Of a stretch of DNA of 19,982 nt, positions 6,949 through 13,697 are shown piece after piece. Position 1 is the first letter of the stretch; the number at the start of each line of letters is the position of its first letter. A program made the translations under genes and the position numbers. The notes beneath the pieces were generated by a model. The model was given only the letters and a program-made list of their open reading frames with translations. It made no database searches and had not been told where the DNA came from. The DNA is from Chrysochromulina parva (Eukaryota > Haptophyta > Prymnesiales > Chrysochromulinaceae): NCBI GenBank assembly GCA_002887195.1, contig PJAB01000836.1, positions 1 to 19,982 of the forward strand. Reading direction: 5' to 3'.

Positions 6949-8793
6949 TTAGACTCGACGCCGACTCCGGCGGGAGTCGTACGCGGGTCGCGGGGCGTCG
7001 TCGTCCGGACGAAGTCCGAAGTAGGAAAGATTTACGTGGGGCAAGATGTGCACCTCGTCGTACCCCGCATCGCGCACGAAGGTGGCGTTGGGGTCGGTCA
7101 AGCAGTTCTCGCTCGCCCGCGCGTCGTGCGCGGCATAATGAATCTCGCCTGCAAACCTGCGCACCCCCTCGTGACCCATTGGATCGGTCGACAGGCCGAC
7201 GAGCGCAAGGGCACGCCCGAGGCATCTGTTCGCACCCTCAGGGCCGCCTGCCCAGCACTCCTCGATGTTCATCGCATCGTCGACGTACGTATTCGACACG
7301 GTGGCAAAGGTGCTGGGAGCGCGCGGGAAGCTGCAGTCAAACGTAGCGCCAGGGGTACTGAACCGGCGGAAGACGGAAAACTGCCGGTGAATCTCCTGCC
7401 TGGTCACTTTGATCGTCGCGACCTTGGGATGCTGCACAAACGACTCGAGCGCGTCCCTCCATGCCGGCATCGCCAAGTAGTTACGCGCCACTGTGCACGG
7501 TGACGGTATCTCCTCCCTGACGCGCCGTCCGCCCGTGTTGGCATCCACGAACTGGGGGAACATCTTGAGGGAGATTGTGCAGTCTGAGGGGGGGCAGATG
7601 TGCGCGGGCAACTCCTTGCAGGCCATGTTGCGGATGCGGACGAAGTACTCGGCGATATTGTACTGCAGGTTCTCGTACAGGGAGGGAGTGTCGCCGGTCA
7701 GGTTCGCCAACGTGCCTCGCATAGCGCGCGGTTTGCCAGCTGTCATGTTGTGGATCTTGAGCGTCAGCTGCGGGTTGGCCTTCTTCAGGAGGGCGCCAGT
7801 TTCCGCGTCGAAGATCGCGTCGGGAGCGTCCGTGCCGTTGCATTCGACCACCTTGCTCGATGTCCACAACGTGTAATCGAGGTGGTCGCCAAAGGGCTCG
7901 CCGATGTCGAGCACACACGGGTGACTATTGAGAGCACGACCTAAGTTGGTTGTGCCGCTTCCGTGGTCCGAGACGACGACGAGCACCTGCGCGCGCTGAC
8001 CGAATGCGCGCGACGGTGCTTGCCGCTGGCCATCGAATGCGGCCCCCTCTGGTGCCGGTGATGGAACCAGTACCGACGCGAATTCGTCCGGTAGAGCGGC
8101 AAACAGATCACTTGTGTCCGGTAGTGGTATCGGAACCTGTTTAGGGCATACCGTTGGGAGGTGGAGAATGTGCGTGCCGCTGGGCGTGCGCACTGTGCGG
8201 TTGCCACCGTCCGGCAGAGCGCAGATACAAAGCATCAGGCTCTCAGCATCGCCAGAGCGGAGCTCAGCAGAGCAAACGCCTTCCTGCACCGGCGTTCCGG
8301 TCTGCCTGCGTGAGACAGGCAGTGGTTTCTTCGGTGCCGTGCTGGTTGCTGGCGACGTGGTGGTCGCATCAGCGGGTGCAGCCGGGGGCCTCGTCCACCG
8401 GGTCTCCTGCGTCGCCTTGTTGTAGTAGTAAGTCTTTCCCTCCATGTTTGTTCCCTCGCTCCACCCGGCTGGCAACGGCTGCGGCTCAGCTGGTCGCGGC
8501 GCTGCCGTGCTGGCAGCTGGCGCGGGCGGTGGTAGGTGTGCTTGCGTCTTTGCCGGTACGCGTGCTAGTGAAGGTGGCGGCGAGCTGGATGCTCGCGTTC
8601 GTGCCAACGTGGGCGCTGGCGGTGGGGGTGGCGGTTGGGGTGCCTCAATCGGTGCTGGCGCCGGTAAAGGAGCTTGCACGGACTGAAGCACGGCAACACG
8701 CGCGTACAAGCGCATCTCGGGCTCCGATACCCGTGGGAAAATTGGATCTGGATCCAACGCGACGCCGAGCAGCAGGCCCGCGACGAGCCACAT
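6949..8793 (-). CDS. secretory-type protein with a WW domain and a sulfotransferase-like domain
   Basis: A 614-residue protein starting at ATG 8793. The N-terminus (MWLVAGLLLGVAL) looks like a short signal peptide or anchor. A Pro/Ala-rich linker (40-107) leads to a textbook WW domain at about 107-137, with LPAGW (W111), TYYYN (121-125) and TRWTRP (W133, P136). From about 268 comes a domain with VLVVVSDHGSGTTNL at 270-284, HPCVLDIGEPF at 291-301 and VATIKVTRQEIHRQFSVFRR at 458-477. These match the PAPS 5'-phosphosulfate loop, the HP...GEPF segment and the 3'-phosphate segment of carbohydrate-type sulfotransferases. Six N-X-S/T sequons (N198, N319, N349, N364, N569, N588) fit passage through the ER and Golgi. 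It probably moves sulfate from PAPS to a glycan or lipid; the acceptor is unknown. The tail is Arg-rich (RRSRRRV). It is head-to-head with the SpoU gene. Confidence is high for WW and moderate for sulfotransferase. Confidence 0.82.
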   Translation of the reverse strand: MWLVAGLLLGVALDPDPIFPRVSEPEMRLYARVAVLQSVQAPLPAPAPIEAPQPPPPPPAPTLARTRASSSPPPSLARVPAKTQAHLPPPAPAASTAAPRPAEPQPLPAGWSEGTNMEGKTYYYNKATQETRWTRPPAAPADATTTSPATSTAPKKPLPVSRRQTGTPVQEGVCSAELRSGDAESLMLCICALPDGGNRTVRTPSGTHILHLPTVCPKQVPIPLPDTSDLFAALPDEFASVLVPSPAPEGAAFDGQRQAPSRAFGQRAQVLVVVSDHGSGTTNLGRALNSHPCVLDIGEPFGDHLDYTLWTSSKVVECNGTDAPDAIFDAETGALLKKANPQLTLKIHNMTAGKPRAMRGTLANLTGDTPSLYENLQYNIAEYFVRIRNMACKELPAHICPPSDCTISLKMFPQFVDANTGGRRVREEIPSPCTVARNYLAMPAWRDALESFVQHPKVATIKVTRQEIHRQFSVFRRFSTPGATFDCSFPRAPSTFATVSNTYVDDAMNIEECWAGGPEGANRCLGRALALVGLSTDPMGHEGVRRFAGEIHYAAHDARASENCLTDPNATFVRDAGYDEVHILPHVNLSYFGLRPDDDAPRPAYDSRRSRRRV

Positions 8794-9104
8794 TGTGTGG
8801 CTCTCCCTGTGGAGCCCTTTTTAGGGTTGTTGGCCCGATTTGGGTTGTCCCGATTTGGGTTTCAAAGAAGAGAGTCGCCTTTTCCTTTAATCATCCTACA
8901 AGGTACATAGTTGAGTGCGTGTCGTGTGTTTCGCTCAATGCACTCATCGTGAAGGAACGTGTGAATGTTTGGCGCTTCACGCCGGCGACGTCGGTCAGAG
9001 GGTTCGTCGGACTCTGCTTTTCTGCTCGCCTGCCCGCTGGCACGAGGTCGTCATTCTTGCGCCGCTGCGGCGAGCGCTTGCGTGGTCAGCGCTCCATTCG
9101 CGCC
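8794..9104. promoter_or_regulatory. divergent promoter, sulfotransferase-like / SpoU
   Basis: These 311 bp lie between two head-to-head start codons. The frame of the SpoU gene is open through it but contains no ATG. It carries a 13-bp direct repeat CCCGATTTGGGTT at 8834-8846 and 8849-8861 (period 15). There are also inverted repeats TGAGTGC/GCACTCA (8912-8918, 8940-8946), CGCCGC-T-GCGGCG (9060-9072) and GAGCGCT/AGCGCTC (9072-9078, 9088-9094). No TATA box is evident. Confidence 0.5.
8834..8861. repeat. 13-bp direct repeat, two copies
   Basis: CCCGATTTGGGTT at 8834-8846 and 8849-8861, with GT between the copies. It lies 40-70 bp upstream of the sulfotransferase-like start, in the shared promoter. 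It may be a duplicated regulatory element, or simple slippage. Confidence 0.75.
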
Positions 9105-10445
9105 ATGTCCAACGCCCGTTGGGGCTGCGACGACATCAACGAGGGCACGATGCACAATGGTTTCGGCGATGCGCGAGTCAACGGCTTGGATCAGTTCATG
9201 CAGACCGATGCTGAGACAGAGGCTTGCATTGCTTCCCTCGAGCAAGCGCAGAGGGATTGTCTGGCTCTGAAGCGATCACGCGAGGGCGAGCCTTTGCACG
9301 CAAATGAGGCGGCGGCGGCGCCGCCGGGCGTTCCACTCGCCACCTCCTTTGAGCGCTTGCACAACTTTACGCTTCGCGACGCCAAGGCGGGTGCAGCGCC
9401 GGAGCTCAAGCTGTACGACGCGATGGCGAGCCCCGACCGGCAGCTAGTCAAGGCGGGCTACTTTGTCGCCGAGGGCTCGCTCATCATTCAGCAGATCCTG
9501 CAGCTCGGCACCTCCTACCAGATCGCCTCGCTGCTCGGGACGGAGACGCAGCTGCAGACGCTCGTTCCCAACCTAGTCGAGGCGGACGCCGCGTACTCGA
9601 AGGCGGCGAGGACGAGCGGCGGCGGTGGCGCTGGTAGCGGTGATGGCACCGGCGGCGCGGGAAGCCCACCAGTGGCGCCGCCGCCGCCGTGCGTCGTCTT
9701 CGCCGGCAGCCGCGCGGACGTGTCGAAAGCGACGGGCTTCAAGCACTCGGCGCTGTCTGTGCTGGCGATTGTGCGCCGGCCGACGGCTGTGCACCGGCCG
9801 CTTGCCGAATGGCTGCCGACGCTGCGGGCAGTGCCCGGGACAGCCGTTCCCGCGGTCCTCGTTCTCGACGGCGTCATCAAGCCGGAGAATGTGGGCGCGC
9901 TCTTTCGCACGGCCCTCGCCTTTGGAGCATGCGGCGTTCTGCTCTCGCCGGGGTGCGCTGACCCGTTCTACCGCAAGTCGATCCGTTCGTCCATGGGGGC
10001 CGTGTTCAAGCTCCCATTCGTCCACGCCAGGCAATGGCCTCGCGAGCTGGATGAGCTGCGAACGCACGGCTACCGTCTCCTCGCCCTCCACCTAAAGGGA
10101 TCAGTGGCCCATGATGTTGCCGTCCCGATCGGCACGGCAAGCGGCAGCAGCCGCGGCAACGTCGACGGCAGCGCGGGCGGCAGTGGGCATGCGGCCGGCA
10201 TCGCCCCCTTTGCGATCATGGTGGGCGCCGAGTACGAGGGCGTGAGTGACGATGCGGCACAGCGGGCGCATGCACGGGTGCGTATCCCGATGTCGGACGC
10301 CATGGCGGGCAGCCTCGACTCGCTCAATGTCAACGTCGCCGCGGCGATCGTCCTAGAGCGGGTCTTCGCCGCCAATCGGCAAGCCCACACGGCCCTTGAA
10401 GATCGCAAGTCTGCGGGAGACGCTGCAAAGGAGCTGACGGGCTGA
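9105..10445 (+). CDS. SpoU/TrmH-family RNA 2'-O-ribose methyltransferase
   Basis: A 446-residue protein with all three SpoU (SPOUT superfamily) motifs. Motif 1 is LDGVIKPENVGALFRTA (254-270, with the conserved N262 and R268), motif 2 is MVGAEYEGV (372-380, E376), and motif 3 runs from IPM (394-396) to SLNVNVAAAI (406-415). These form the trefoil knot that binds S-adenosylmethionine and methylates the 2'-OH of a tRNA or rRNA nucleotide. Residues about 105-225 resemble the L30e-like substrate-binding domain that precedes the catalytic domain (VAEGSLIIQQIL). It is interrupted by a Gly-rich insert (171-187), and a second Gly/Ser insert (343-363) lies before motif 2. The first 80 residues are not conserved-looking and do not clearly encode a targeting signal, so the compartment is open. 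The frame extends upstream to 8154 but lacks an ATG near there and overlaps the opposite gene. ATG 9105 is chosen for its CGCGCC context and its fit to family length. Confidence 0.92.
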   Translation: MSNARWGCDDINEGTMHNGFGDARVNGLDQFMQTDAETEACIASLEQAQRDCLALKRSREGEPLHANEAAAAPPGVPLATSFERLHNFTLRDAKAGAAPELKLYDAMASPDRQLVKAGYFVAEGSLIIQQILQLGTSYQIASLLGTETQLQTLVPNLVEADAAYSKAARTSGGGGAGSGDGTGGAGSPPVAPPPPCVVFAGSRADVSKATGFKHSALSVLAIVRRPTAVHRPLAEWLPTLRAVPGTAVPAVLVLDGVIKPENVGALFRTALAFGACGVLLSPGCADPFYRKSIRSSMGAVFKLPFVHARQWPRELDELRTHGYRLLALHLKGSVAHDVAVPIGTASGSSRGNVDGSAGGSGHAAGIAPFAIMVGAEYEGVSDDAAQRAHARVRIPMSDAMAGSLDSLNVNVAAAIVLERVFAANRQAHTALEDRKSAGDAAKELTG

Positions 10446-10744
10446 CGACTCTTGATATTAATAGTCTGTCGCCTCTGCGTGCGCCCTCCTTTCGCGCCTC
10501 TTCACGGTGCATGCGATAGCGTGGCCCTACCTGGCTTGTCTTGCGAGCTTAAACGTAGGCGGTTGCACCGCGTCGTGTAAGCACCGTTTGTACCGATACA
10601 TGTTTCACCGGGGAATGAGTTGTGCGCGACACCAATTCTGCTCTCACTCGAGTGACACTCTCAAATAATACGCGCAGCTGGCTCTCGCCCGCCCGGCAGT
10701 ACAGGGCAGCGCTGAGAGGAGATGTCCTCGTCTGGCAATGCAAC
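10446..10744. other. tail-to-tail intergenic region, SpoU / TIM13
   Basis: There is no gene in these 299 bases. A perfect 12-bp palindrome (10644-10655) and a weak GCGGT-TGC-ACCGC hairpin (10559-10571) are seen. A 7-bp long-range inverted repeat ACGGTGC/GCACCGT (10504-10510, 10581-10587) could form a branched structure in either 3' UTR. Confidence 0.5.
10644..10655 (-). repeat. 12-bp perfect palindrome downstream of TIM13
   Basis: TCACTCGAGTGA is its own reverse complement. On the TIM13 transcript it lies 90-101 nt after the stop codon. Folded as RNA it would give only a 4-bp stem with a TCGA loop, so a DNA-binding role is equally possible. Confidence 0.55.
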
Positions 10745-11177
10745 TTACATTAGCCCCGAAGAGCCGCCGCCTGCCGCTGCCTGAGCCTTGGCCCGAGCCG
10801 CCCAGGCCTGAGAGACTAGCGTCATCGAGTCCAGGTACCGATCCATGCACTTGGCGGTGCAAAGCTTCTCGCTGTCGTCGAGCTTGGCGCCCGGCCGCGT
10901 CACACAGCGCTCGAAGCATTTGTCGGTGATTTTCTGCGCGTGAGGGCAGCACACCGACCCATCAGTTGACGAGTGCAGGCACACAATGTCGATATTTAAG
11001 AGCAGAGCGGCCCTAACCTGCATCACTTCCTGGATGTACTGGGCGGCGAGCTGCCCCTGCACCTGCAGCTTCGCCTCATGGATGTCTTTGTCCTGCCAGC
11101 AGCACGAATGAGTCGGGACACATGTCAGCAGGTGGCTCGTAACGTGACGTCCGAGACTGTGTCGTGCATACATCCAT
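10745..11177 (-). CDS. TIM13: TIM13-type small Tim chaperone, three coding exons
   Basis: Proposed join on the minus strand: 11177-11172 (MD), 11092-11018 (25 codons) and 10933-10745 (62 codons plus stop), 89 residues in all. The core carries the twin CX3C pattern CFERC (32-36) ... CTAKC (52-56), followed by MDRYLDSMTLVS. It matches Tim13, including KITDKCF before the first pair and MDRY after the second. Tim13 pairs with Tim8 as a hexamer in the mitochondrial intermembrane space and escorts membrane protein precursors to the inner membrane. The four Cys form two disulfides after Mia40-dependent oxidation. Both introns are GT-AG: 11171-11093 (GTATGC...GGCAG) and 11017-10934 (GTTAGG...GCGCAG). 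A single stop-free frame extends through both, but its upstream part has no family character and overlaps the opposite gene. The six-base first exon is inferred from the start ACCATGGAT next to a good donor. Exons 2 and 3 are secure, exon 1 moderate. Confidence 0.84.
10934..11017 (-). other. intron 2 of TIM13 (84 nt, stop-free, multiple of three)
   Basis: The donor is CAG|GTTAGG and the acceptor GCGCAG|AAA. It is 28 codons long with no stop, so retention would insert 28 residues immediately before the first CX3C motif, exactly where Tim13 proteins have none. Splicing joins EVMQ directly to KITDKCF, as in the family. Confidence 0.85.
11093..11171 (-). other. intron 1 of TIM13 (79 nt, inferred)
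   Basis: The donor is GAT|GTATGC and the acceptor CTGGCAG|GAC. The length is close to intron 2. The acceptor fits the family alignment, because the exon begins DKDIHEAKLQVQ. The donor choice rests on the nearest ATG with a matching phase, so it is less certain. Confidence 0.6.
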
Positions 11178-11348
11178 GGTGATTCCACGTGGGCGTCCTC
11201 GAAGACGTTGATGAAAATGCGCGTTGGAGGGGTGCAAACACACCTCATCTCCCGAACGTGCCGCACAATCACACTTTCAGAAACTCCTTTCGAGTGAGGG
11301 CTCCGGCTCGGCCACTTTTTCGGCGTCCCTGCAACAAGGATCGGGTGG
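11178..11348. promoter_or_regulatory. divergent promoter, TIM13 / plastid membrane protein
   Basis: At 171 bp this is the shortest of the divergent spacers. It contains the G-box palindrome CCACGTGG at 11185-11192, 8 bp before the proposed TIM13 ATG. In plants, ACGT-core G-boxes bind bZIP and bHLH factors; its use here is inference. If the G-box is a promoter element, the TIM13 5' UTR must be extremely short. Confidence 0.5.
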
Positions 11349-12104
11349 ATGGCGACGGCCATGCTGCTCGCGGCGATGATGCCTACCTTTACAGCGATGC
11401 GAACGGTAGGCATCATCGCGTACCCACGGCCAATTCTGCATGCGTCGCGTGCACTTCCGTGCCGAGCAGTCGTCGAACCGGACAAGGCGTCCAGAGCAGA
11501 GAAGCCCGCAGCTGAACCGCCAGAGGAGACCCTCGAGGAAGCGTACAATGCTGGTTTAGAATTTGGCAAGGACATCAAAAGAAAATTTGCAGCTCCTCGT
11601 ATTGATGATCCCGGCCTGCCTTATGCGGACGCGCTCGTCTGCATCTGCGGTAGCATCTTCTTGGCGTCGCTCGGTCTGACTGGTATTCTACCCCAACAGA
11701 CTTGGCTCCAGCCGCTTGCCATCGTGCCCGCATGGCGTGGCCTGCCTTACATTGTGCCGGCCTGCTCGCACGGGGCGGGCCTCGCAGCGTGCTGGATCCT
11801 AGGCGCGCTTGCTGCTGAGGCCTTTGAACGCGGCGCTTACTTGGGTACATGGCAAGAGGCCTTCTCTCGGACGTGGAAGGGCGGCGCCTTTGCGGCCGGG
11901 ATTCTGCTGCTGTCGACCCAGGTGTCGACCTTCGTGGCACTTACTGAGCGTGGGCTCGATCCCAGCACAGCGGGTCTGGGCATCGACCCGGCGGCGGATC
12001 TTGTGGTAATTCGTCGTGGGTTCGAGGTCCTGTGCGACATTGCCGTGCAATGCGTCGGGCTCACAGCCTTTCGCATCTACCGCTGGAGGGACGCGCAGCC
12101 TTGA
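11349..12104 (+). CDS. putative plastid-targeted membrane protein, family not recognised
   Basis: A 251-residue protein from ATG 11349. The N-terminus is a hydrophobic stretch (MLLAAMMPTFTA, 5-16) followed by an Arg- and Ser-containing, acid-poor region up to about 50. That is the form of a signal peptide plus transit peptide used to enter complex plastids. An acidic linker (56-72) follows, then three to four hydrophobic segments: 93-114, 132-159, 178-199 and a weaker one near 226-243. The segment YIVPACSHGAGLAACWILGA (134-153), with its conserved-looking His, and the charged ending RIYRWRD are distinctive. I do not recognise the family and assign no reaction. A thylakoid or inner-envelope location is inference; a mitochondrial or secretory membrane protein is possible. 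It is divergent from TIM13 and convergent with the TLC gene. Confidence 0.68.
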   Translation: MATAMLLAAMMPTFTAMRTVGIIAYPRPILHASRALPCRAVVEPDKASRAEKPAAEPPEETLEEAYNAGLEFGKDIKRKFAAPRIDDPGLPYADALVCICGSIFLASLGLTGILPQQTWLQPLAIVPAWRGLPYIVPACSHGAGLAACWILGALAAEAFERGAYLGTWQEAFSRTWKGGAFAAGILLLSTQVSTFVALTERGLDPSTAGLGIDPAADLVVIRRGFEVLCDIAVQCVGLTAFRIYRWRDAQP

Positions 12105-12182
12105 AGGGAAAGGGACCTGTGCGGCGGCGTGTTCGGTCGCCGTGGCTCGGCAAACGGGCGGGGTCGGCGGGGCCGCAGAGAG

Positions 12183-12204
12183 AGACTCGCGTCATGTGGA
12201 GTCT
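12183..12204 (+). repeat. 6-bp-arm stem-loop downstream of the plastid membrane protein
   Basis: AGACTC at 12183-12188 and GAGTCT at 12199-12204 with a 10-nt loop, 79-100 nt after the stop at 12104. On its own it is weak; it is listed because of the similar spacing elsewhere. Confidence 0.3.
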
Positions 12205-12692
12205 TGTGTGAGTCGCGTGCCCGAAACAGATGATCTCGTCTCGCAAAAAGAAAAACGCGCAGGGGTAGGGCTTACGGCCGCCGCGTGTCGGGTCGTCTGG
12301 TCGTGTCGCCTGTCGCTCGTCGGGATTCGCGATTCGATTCGCTATCACCCCACACAGGACCGGCAACGTCGGAAGCGTTCCCTGATCCCCTGTGTTCGAC
12401 TGTGGGTCTGTGGCTCTGGGTCCCGCGCTCCCGCACCCGCTGTCCCCGGCGCGCGACCGCGAGGTTGCGATAACCGAGTACAACTCGGTATGTGGACCAT
12501 GCCGACTGGGCACAGCACTCGCTCGCCCGGGGCCGTGGCGCGTGGGCCGACGGCCGTGCGGAGCGCGTGCACACTGAGAGCTCCTGAGCTCGGTTCCCTG
12601 CGGCCGCCGGCGGTACCGCTACGTTTCCGATGCGTGCACCGGCATAGCGCACATGCGCGTATCGGACCTCTATCTATCCGTCTCCCGTCTCC

Positions 12693-12707
12693 CGTCTGGA
12701 CCAGACG
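12693..12707 (-). repeat. 7-bp-arm inverted repeat downstream of the TLC gene
   Basis: CGTCTGG at 12693-12699 and CCAGACG at 12701-12707 flank a single A. As RNA it gives a 5-bp stem with a 5-nt loop, 36-50 nt past the TLC stop on the minus strand. Confidence 0.5.
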
Positions 12708-12742
12708 TTGAGCGGGTTGAGATCTTAAGTTAAGTGGAGTGC

Positions 12743-13411
12743 TCATTCTTTCTTCGACGGCTTCGGCGATGATCCACTCAAGGCCGTGTACACCTTGACG
12801 CCGATGTTGTAGCCCCAGTACTGCTGCATGGCAGCGCCGATGAGAACGAGGTAGCCCAGGATCGGATGCGTTCCGCCCCGAAAGAACTTGACCGCCGCCC
12901 AGGAGCCGTTGCCCATACGGACGATGGCAAACATGATGGCGAAGCTGAGGAAGAAGACGTTTGAGATGAGTTCTCCCGCGCGATTGCGTGTTAGGTACCA
13001 GATGTTGAGAAAAATGGAGGACGCCTCCTGCATCAGCAGCGGTCTGGCGAGGGCATGCAAGTCGGCCGCCCAGATCAGCCCACCTGCGGCAATGTGCACT
13101 GCGTGGTGCAGTATCATGTCCTTGCCGTGCAGACGAAACCACAAACCGACGAGCAGATCGACGATCTCAAAAGTGAAGAAGGCGAGGCCACATTGATTGA
13201 GGAAGTCATCGTGTGGAGCGAAGAAGGCTCCGACCGATACAATGACGCTTCTCACCGTCGCCAGCAGAGTCTGCCCGCTCGTCAGCAGGTTGGCGTTCTC
13301 ATCGGCTCGCGACGACTTGGGCAGCTGGCGCGCAATTACCATGCACACAGGCCAGCCGGCAAACCAGAACGCGCACCAGTATGCGCACGCCCATGTCAGG
13401 TCTGTCGTCAT
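12743..13411 (-). CDS. TLC-domain (TRAM/LAG1/CLN8) membrane protein
   Basis: A 222-residue polytopic membrane protein. Hydrophobic segments lie at about 8-26, 49-65, 75-92, 105-120, 150-166 and 184-200, giving five to six helices over nearly the full length. The TLC signature is present: DMILHHAVHI (98-107, paired His H102-H103) and, after the next helix, QEASSIFLNIWYL (128-140), the position of the E.S..FLN segment in TMEM56/TLCD4-type proteins. The TLC family includes ceramide synthases and lipid-handling proteins of the ER and plasma membrane. This short form lacks the Hox-like region and the acidic motif of true ceramide synthases, so a lipid-sensing, transport or membrane-composition role is more likely than ceramide synthesis. 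The C-terminus is charged (KPSKKE). ATG 13411 sits at the start of the first helix. It is divergent from the surface-protein gene. Confidence 0.87.
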   Translation of the reverse strand: MTTDLTWACAYWCAFWFAGWPVCMVIARQLPKSSRADENANLLTSGQTLLATVRSVIVSVGAFFAPHDDFLNQCGLAFFTFEIVDLLVGLWFRLHGKDMILHHAVHIAAGGLIWAADLHALARPLLMQEASSIFLNIWYLTRNRAGELISNVFFLSFAIMFAIVRMGNGSWAAVKFFRGGTHPILGYLVLIGAAMQQYWGYNIGVKVYTALSGSSPKPSKKE

Positions 13412-13697
13412 CAGCGTGCGAAACGCGACGCCCCTTGCAGCAACCTTCGTCTGTCGTGTTAACGTTCACACGACCCGTCCAAGGGGACGTTGGCGCGAGC
13501 TCATTTGCTGCCGGAAAAGTTCCCTTTCAATTGATCCTCGATGCATGCGGAACGCATTGGAACGTTGACAGGAAAACTACTCGAGTATGTGTCGCGTTCC
13601 GTAGTATCTCGCGCAGCATACGTCCCGACAGCTGGGGGTCGTCGTCAAGCTTCTACAGGAGGCGCCCTGTGGCCTGACCGAGGTCCCCGGTTCGTGC
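13412..13697. promoter_or_regulatory. divergent promoter, TLC / surface protein
   Basis: This is a 286-bp head-to-head spacer. It contains a near-perfect 22-bp dyad (13453-13474), a second AACGTT at 13561-13566, and a pyrimidine-rich stretch ending CTTCTACAG at 13658 that could be a splice acceptor for the downstream gene. No TATA box is clear. Confidence 0.5.
13453..13474. promoter_or_regulatory. near-perfect 22-bp dyad, candidate factor-binding site
   Basis: Arms GTCGTGT (13453-13459) and ACACGAC (13468-13474) are exact complements. The 8-bp centre TAACGTTC contains AACGTT, so 20 of 22 positions obey two-fold symmetry. It lies 42-63 bp upstream of the TLC ATG and about 224 bp upstream of the surface-protein ATG. 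Confidence 0.6.

Larger units (their letters stand above)
12105..12742. other. 638-bp tail-to-tail intergenic region
   Basis: No gene is supported. It lies between the plastid-protein stop and the TLC stop. Visible elements are an AGACTC/GAGTCT inverted repeat (12183-12188, 12199-12204), an ACCGAG-TACAA-CTCGGT hairpin (12473-12489) and two GAGCTC sites 2 bp apart (12578-12591). There is also a 10-bp palindrome GCGGTACCGC (12610-12619), a CGTCTCC-type tandem (about 12679-12697) and the CGTCTGG-A-CCAGACG repeat (12693-12707). The reading frames across it are rich in Arg, Ser and Pro and show no domain. Confidence 0.6.

Noticed and set aside
8821..8828. TTAGGGTT, and GGTTAGGGTTT near 18028, as telomere-like repeats
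   Set aside because: They are single short occurrences, one inside coding sequence, with no tandem array.
8154..9104. Upstream extension of the SpoU frame to position 8154
   Set aside because: It begins with TTG, is antisense to the sulfotransferase-like gene over most of its length, and has no ATG between 8794 and 9104.
11178..11578. N-terminal half of the continuous 277-codon minus-strand frame at TIM13
   Set aside because: It overlaps the start of the opposite gene, has no Tim-like sequence, and is better explained by introns.
12016..12711. Plus-strand 231-codon frame after the plastid protein
   Set aside because: It overlaps the end of the confirmed gene in another frame, and its product is Arg/Ser/Pro low-complexity sequence.
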